A stretch of DNA of 29,391 nt from an uncultured Frankineae bacterium (GTDB lineage Bacteria; Actinomycetota; Actinomycetes; Mycobacteriales; SCTD01), in the NCBI GenBank assembly GCA_902805805.1, contig CADCUE010000217.1:1-29391 (forward strand), given 5' to 3'. The notes beneath the pieces are model-generated. The model saw only the letters and a list, made by a program, of their open reading frames with translations. It ran no database searches and had not been told where the DNA came from. The position numbers and the translations under genes were made by a program. Shown here one piece after another: positions 25,063-29,391 of the stretch (positions are counted from its first letter, which is position 1; every line of letters begins with the position of its first letter).

Positions 25063-26526
25063 ATGAGCCAGACCGCACCGCCAGGGGCCTCGGCACGCCA
25101 CCGCGTGGTCGTCATCGGATCGGGCTTCGGCGGCCTGTTCGCGACCAAGGCGCTGCGGCGGGCGGAGGTCGACGTGACGATCGTCGACAAGACGTCCCAC
25201 CACCTGTTCCAGCCGCTGCTCTACCAGGTGGCGACCGGCATCCTGTCCGAGGGGGAGATCGCGCCGCCGACCCGCGACATCCTGCGCCGTCAGGCGAACG
25301 CCCGCGTCCTGCTCGGCAACGTCGAGACGATCGACCTCGCAGCGCGGACCGTCACCCACGAGATCCTCGGCAAGCGCACCGTGACGCCGTACGACTCGCT
25401 GATCGTGGCCGCCGGCTCGAGCCAGTCGTACTTCGGCAACGACCACTTCGCCGAGTTCGCGCCCGGGATGAAGACCATCGACGACGCGCTGGAGCTGCGG
25501 GGCCGGATCTTCGGCGCGTACGAGCTGGCCGAGCTCGAGGAGGACCCGCTCGCCGTCGACGCGTGGCTCACCTTCGTCGTCGTCGGCGCGGGCCCGACCG
25601 GCGTGGAGATGGCCGGGCAGATCGCCGAGCTGTCCCGGCGCACGCTCAAGAGCAACTTCCGCAGCATCGACCCGTCCACCACGCGCGTCGTCCTGCTCGA
25701 CGCGGCGGACAAGGTCCTCGGCACCTTCGGCGACGAGCTGTCCGCGCACGCCCGCGCGGAGCTGGAGGACATGGGCGTCGAGGTCCAGCTCGGCGCGATG
25801 GTCGTCGACGTCGACGACCACGGCATCGAGGTCAAGGACGTCGGGGCGGGTGCCTCGGGAGGCACCCGTCGCATCGAGGCGCGGACCAAGATCTGGGCGG
25901 CGGGGGTGGCGGCCTCCCCCCTGGGCGCGCAGCTCGCCGAGCAGTCCGGCGCCGAGCTCGACCGCAGCGGGCGGGTGCAGGTCGAGCGGGACCTGACGCT
26001 GCCCGGGCACCCCGAGGTCTACGTCATCGGCGACATGATGGGCCTGGACCGGCTGCCCGGTGTCTCCCCGGTGGCCATCCAGGGCGCCAAGCACGCGGCC
26101 AGGTCCATCCGGGCCCGGGTGGAGGGGCGGCCGACCGACGCGCCGTTCCGGTACTTCGACAAGGGCTCGATGGCGACCATCTCCCGCTTCCGGGCGGTCG
26201 CCAGCATCGGGCGCGTGCGGCTGCGCGGCTTCCCCGCCTGGGTCGCCTGGCTCGGGCTGCACCTGCTCTACCTCACGGCCTTCAAGAACCGCATCACCGC
26301 GCTGCTGCACTGGTCGGTCAGCTTCATCGGCCGTGGCCGCTCGGAGCGGACCGCCACCTACCAGCAGGTCGTGGCGCGCAACGAGCTGCAGCGCGCCCAT
26401 GCCGGCGAGGTCGAGGACCGGCCCTCGCTCGGGCAGACCTCCCAGTCGCTCGAGGGCCTGTCGGCGACCGCTCCGGACGCGAACACCGACGCGGGTCAGC
26501 CTGTCGCCGCCGGCGAGAAGCGGTAG
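25063..26526 (+). CDS. ndh: Type II NADH dehydrogenase (NADH:quinone oxidoreductase)
   Basis: A 487-aa FAD-dependent NADH dehydrogenase that passes electrons to quinone at the cytoplasmic membrane without pumping protons. The FAD motif VVVIGSGFGGLFATKAL is at 15-31. The NDH-2 signature HHLFQPLLYQVATGILSEGE is followed by IAPPTRDILR. The NADH motif VVVGAGPTGVEMAGQIAEL is at about 171-189, and the second FAD segment VYVIGDMMGLDR precedes VAIQGAKHAARS. The C-terminal amphipathic membrane anchor is rich in aromatic residues (PAWVAWLGLHLLYLTAFKNR). A tail of about 40 hydrophilic residues follows. ATG 25063 has GAAGAGGA 4-5 nt upstream. The last 31 nt overlap the convergent RNA-ligase-like gene. 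Confidence 0.95.
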   Translation: MSQTAPPGASARHRVVVIGSGFGGLFATKALRRAEVDVTIVDKTSHHLFQPLLYQVATGILSEGEIAPPTRDILRRQANARVLLGNVETIDLAARTVTHEILGKRTVTPYDSLIVAAGSSQSYFGNDHFAEFAPGMKTIDDALELRGRIFGAYELAELEEDPLAVDAWLTFVVVGAGPTGVEMAGQIAELSRRTLKSNFRSIDPSTTRVVLLDAADKVLGTFGDELSAHARAELEDMGVEVQLGAMVVDVDDHGIEVKDVGAGASGGTRRIEARTKIWAAGVAASPLGAQLAEQSGAELDRSGRVQVERDLTLPGHPEVYVIGDMMGLDRLPGVSPVAIQGAKHAARSIRARVEGRPTDAPFRYFDKGSMATISRFRAVASIGRVRLRGFPAWVAWLGLHLLYLTAFKNRITALLHWSVSFIGRGRSERTATYQQVVARNELQRAHAGEVEDRPSLGQTSQSLEGLSATAPDANTDAGQPVAAGEKR

Positions 26527-27017
26527 TCCCCGAGCGGCTCCCACGGTCCTCCGAGGTAGCGCCACAGCGCCAGCCCGGTGGCCGAGACGGTGTACGGGAC
26601 GAAGCCGGCCTGCAGCCGCTGCAGCAGAGCGCGGGCGACCGCGGGCTCGACCTTGTTGCACACCGTGACGTGCGGCGCGTGCGGGCGGGCGTCCTGGGGG
26701 CTCAGCCAGGGCTGCCAGCGGCGAGCCAGCTCCGCTCGCTGCGCCGCGAGCCGGGGCGAGCGCAGGTCGTAGGCGACCCCCCTGCCCAGGCTGCGCACGC
26801 GCACGACGTCCACGTCGTACGCCGACGCGGTCCCGGCGAGCCGCGCCAGGTCGTCCCGCACCCGGGCGTGCTCGCCCGCCGGCAGCGCGTGGAACAGCGT
26901 GACGTGCGCCGCGAGGTGGTTGCGCTCGGGCGGGAAGTGCGCGCGGCGCAGGGCGTCGAAGCCCGCCTGGGCGGCCGCGTCGAGCTGCAGGGTCAGGATC
27001 AGCGGGCGCTCGTCCAC
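26496..27017 (-). CDS. 2'-5' RNA ligase family protein (LigT/2H phosphoesterase)
   Basis: A 173-aa protein of the 2H phosphoesterase superfamily. The two catalytic HxT motifs are present: AAHVTLFHAL (HVT 38-40) and APHVTVCNKV (HVT 116-118). Members hydrolyse 2',3'-cyclic or 2',5'-linked phosphates on RNA, and some act as cyclic phosphodiesterases. The substrate here is unknown. GTG 27017 has a near-perfect AGGAGGT ribosome binding site 7 nt upstream. The gene is divergent from citrate synthase. Its 3' end runs 31 nt into ndh on the opposite strand; the C-terminal residues there (DYRFSPAATG) look like a normal end, so I keep the overlap. Confidence 0.85.
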   Translation of the reverse strand: MDERPLILTLQLDAAAQAGFDALRRAHFPPERNHLAAHVTLFHALPAGEHARVRDDLARLAGTASAYDVDVVRVRSLGRGVAYDLRSPRLAAQRAELARRWQPWLSPQDARPHAPHVTVCNKVEPAVARALLQRLQAGFVPYTVSATGLALWRYLGGPWEPLGDYRFSPAATG

Positions 27018-27085
27018 GCCGTCCACCTCCTGCGGTGCCCAGGCCCCGAGGGGCAGGGGCTGTCGGCCTGCAGGTCCGCACCGGG

Positions 27086-27091
27086 TACGGT
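27086..27091 (+). promoter_or_regulatory. Possible -10 element upstream of citrate synthase
   Basis: TACGGT, of TANNNT type, lies 126 nt before the ATG in the divergent region. The leader would hold a 13-nt palindrome at 27168-27180 (six G, A, six C) that could fold near the ribosome binding site. No clear -35 box is seen. Confidence 0.3.
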
Positions 27092-27217
27092 CACGCACGC
27101 GAGAGGGGACCTGCTCCGTTCCCCTTCGCCGAGACCCGCACCCACCCGCACGCCGGCACCGTACGACGGGGGGACCCCCCGCAGCCCGGACCGGCTGACC
27201 TGTCGGAGGACCGCACC

Positions 27218-28488
<1,271 letters not shown>

Positions 28489-28489
<1 letters not shown>

Positions 28490-28527
28490 GCCGGCGGCTC
28501 GGCCGGGCTCGCGCAACCCAGCCGGCC
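28489..28527 (+). terminator. Possible terminator after citrate synthase
   Basis: Arms GGCCGGC (28489-28495) and GCCGGCC (28521-28527) directly follow the citrate synthase stop and end 5 nt before the -10 hexamer of the next gene. The loop is 25 nt, so the assignment is tentative. Confidence 0.35.
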
Positions 28528-28531
28528 AACG

Positions 28532-28537
28532 TAGCCT
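28532..28537 (+). promoter_or_regulatory. -10 hexamer for leaderless start of the secreted protein gene
   Basis: TAGCCT (TANNNT) lies exactly 6 nt before GTG 28544, with no ribosome binding site. Confidence 0.5.
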
Positions 28538-28543
28538 GCTGAC

Positions 28544-29391
28544 GTGCTCCCCGCAGGACGTCCCGGACGTCGACGCCTCGCCCTGGCCGCGCTGGCGTCC
28601 GTGCCGGCGACGCTCGCGCTGGGACTGCCGGCTGCGGCGGCCACCTCGATCGTCGTGACCTCCGGCGACGTCTGCGCCGTGGCCCTGACGGCCGCCGGAC
28701 TGGCGGCCGGGGAGCACACCGCGGCCATCACCGTCACCTCGCTCGCCACCGGCGAGCCGGTGCCGGTGCTCGAGGCCGAGGTCGACGACGCGGCCGAGGA
28801 CGAAGGCAAGACCGAGGACGAAGGCGCGGCCGAGGACGAAGGCAAGACCGAGGGCGAGGGCGGGGCCGAGGACGAGGGCAAGACCGAGGACGAAGGCGCG
28901 GCCGAGGACGAGGGCGCGGCCGAGGCATCCGCGCCGCAGGGCTCGGCGACGTCCGGCACGGCCGGCTCGGCGCTGCCGAGTGCGGCACCGACAGCGACGG
29001 CGACCGCCGCGGCGCAGGCCACCGCCACTGCCCCCACACCAAGTGCGTCCGCCACGGCCACCCCCTCCTCCGCGGCCGTCCCGGCCCCCTCGCCGTTCGA
29101 GGTCGTCCGGACGTTCACCGCCGGCGAGGTGGTCACCGTCCCGCTCGACGCCGTCGCCGTCCCGGACGACGACGCCCGCGTGCGGGTGGCGGTGCTCCTC
29201 GACGGCGCGACCTCGCTGCAGGTCGAGCTCGAGGTCCCCGCCTGCGCGGCGCAGGGCATCCCGGCGCCGCCGGCCACCCCGACGCCCACCCCGACGCCGA
29301 CGCCCACGCCGACGCCCACGCCCGGGCCCGAGCCGGCCGTCGGCGAGGCGCCGACCGGCACTCCCACCCCGGGTGGCACGCCGGCCCCAGG
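28544..29391 (+). CDS. Secreted low-complexity protein with acidic hexapeptide and Thr-Pro repeats (3' end outside window)
   Basis: The frame is open from GTG 28544 to the end of the window (282 codons, no stop). The N terminus is a signal peptide: GRPGRRR, then the hydrophobic core LALAALASVPATLALGLPAA and a probable AxA cleavage near residue 33. A short globular part follows (to about 80), with Cys44. Next come about seven acidic hexapeptide repeats of the type EDEG(K/A)(T/A) (85-128), an Ala/Thr/Ser/Pro linker, and a second globular part (184-234) ending with Cys234. A Thr-Pro linker of eight TP pairs and a Gly/Pro-rich stretch complete the visible part. It looks like an exported or wall-associated actinobacterial protein; no family is recognised. 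A long antisense frame exists here but has no signal, domain or start context. Confidence 0.75.
   Translation, partial: MLPAGRPGRRRLALAALASVPATLALGLPAAAATSIVVTSGDVCAVALTAAGLAAGEHTAAITVTSLATGEPVPVLEAEVDDAAEDEGKTEDEGAAEDEGKTEGEGGAEDEGKTEDEGAAEDEGAAEASAPQGSATSGTAGSALPSAAPTATATAAAQATATAPTPSASATATPSSAAVPAPSPFEVVRTFTAGEVVTVPLDAVAVPDDDARVRVAVLLDGATSLQVELEVPACAAQGIPAPPATPTPTPTPTPTPTPTPGPEPAVGEAPTGTPTPGGTPAP

Overview
The window is about 29.4 kb of very GC-rich DNA from what looks like the core chromosome of a high-GC actinobacterium. The support is the codon use, the 16 GTG starts among 28 called genes, and the actinobacterial families present: an ArgA-type short acetyltransferase, a DUF1707 protein, a DUF349 protein, a RecQ-phosphoribosyltransferase fusion and a PAS/GAF/SpoIIE/HATPase regulator. 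The gene set suggests the Geodermatophilaceae/Frankiales neighbourhood, but the sequence alone does not prove that. No rRNA, tRNA, prophage, transposase or CRISPR array was seen.

Layout. 1-4.2 kb: the 3' end of a sigma-70 family factor, a 59-aa proline-rich ORF, a dienelactone-hydrolase-type enzyme, a convergent DUF349 protein, a small membrane protein and an MBL-fold hydrolase. 4.3-8.3 kb: a RecQ helicase fused to a phosphoribosyltransferase-like domain, a short-chain dehydrogenase, a DUF456 membrane protein and a DUF2256-DUF3253 zinc protein; the last three are tightly packed. 8.25-8.6 kb holds a hairpin repeat cluster. 8.6-15.75 kb: FrnE-type DsbA protein, ABC1/UbiB kinase-like protein, the large signalling phosphatase, a NUDIX hydrolase, a spermidine-synthase-like protein and a YbdK-type carboxylate-amine ligase. 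15.85-16.5 kb: a tandem palindromic repeat array in a 1-kb gene-free gap. 16.7-23.3 kb: DinG-type helicase, acyl-CoA ligase, PAC2 protein, DUF1707 protein, a small membrane-anchored protein and a TrmH-type methyltransferase. 23.35-29.4 kb: pirin, argA, type II NADH dehydrogenase, a 2'-5' RNA ligase-like protein, citrate synthase, and the start of a secreted low-complexity protein that runs off the window.

The genes do not form one pathway. They are mostly single genes or pairs of housekeeping, redox, DNA-repair and regulatory function. The clearest unexplained structures are non-coding. The first is the repeat array at about 15851-16511, where 74-76 bp palindromic units pass into 31-bp units that share one core. 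The second is the cluster of three hairpins at 8285-8521. The third is a recurrent start arrangement at nine genes, in which a -10-like hexamer ([T/C]ANNNT) sits exactly 6 or 7 nt before the start codon with no ribosome binding site, as expected for leaderless transcripts.
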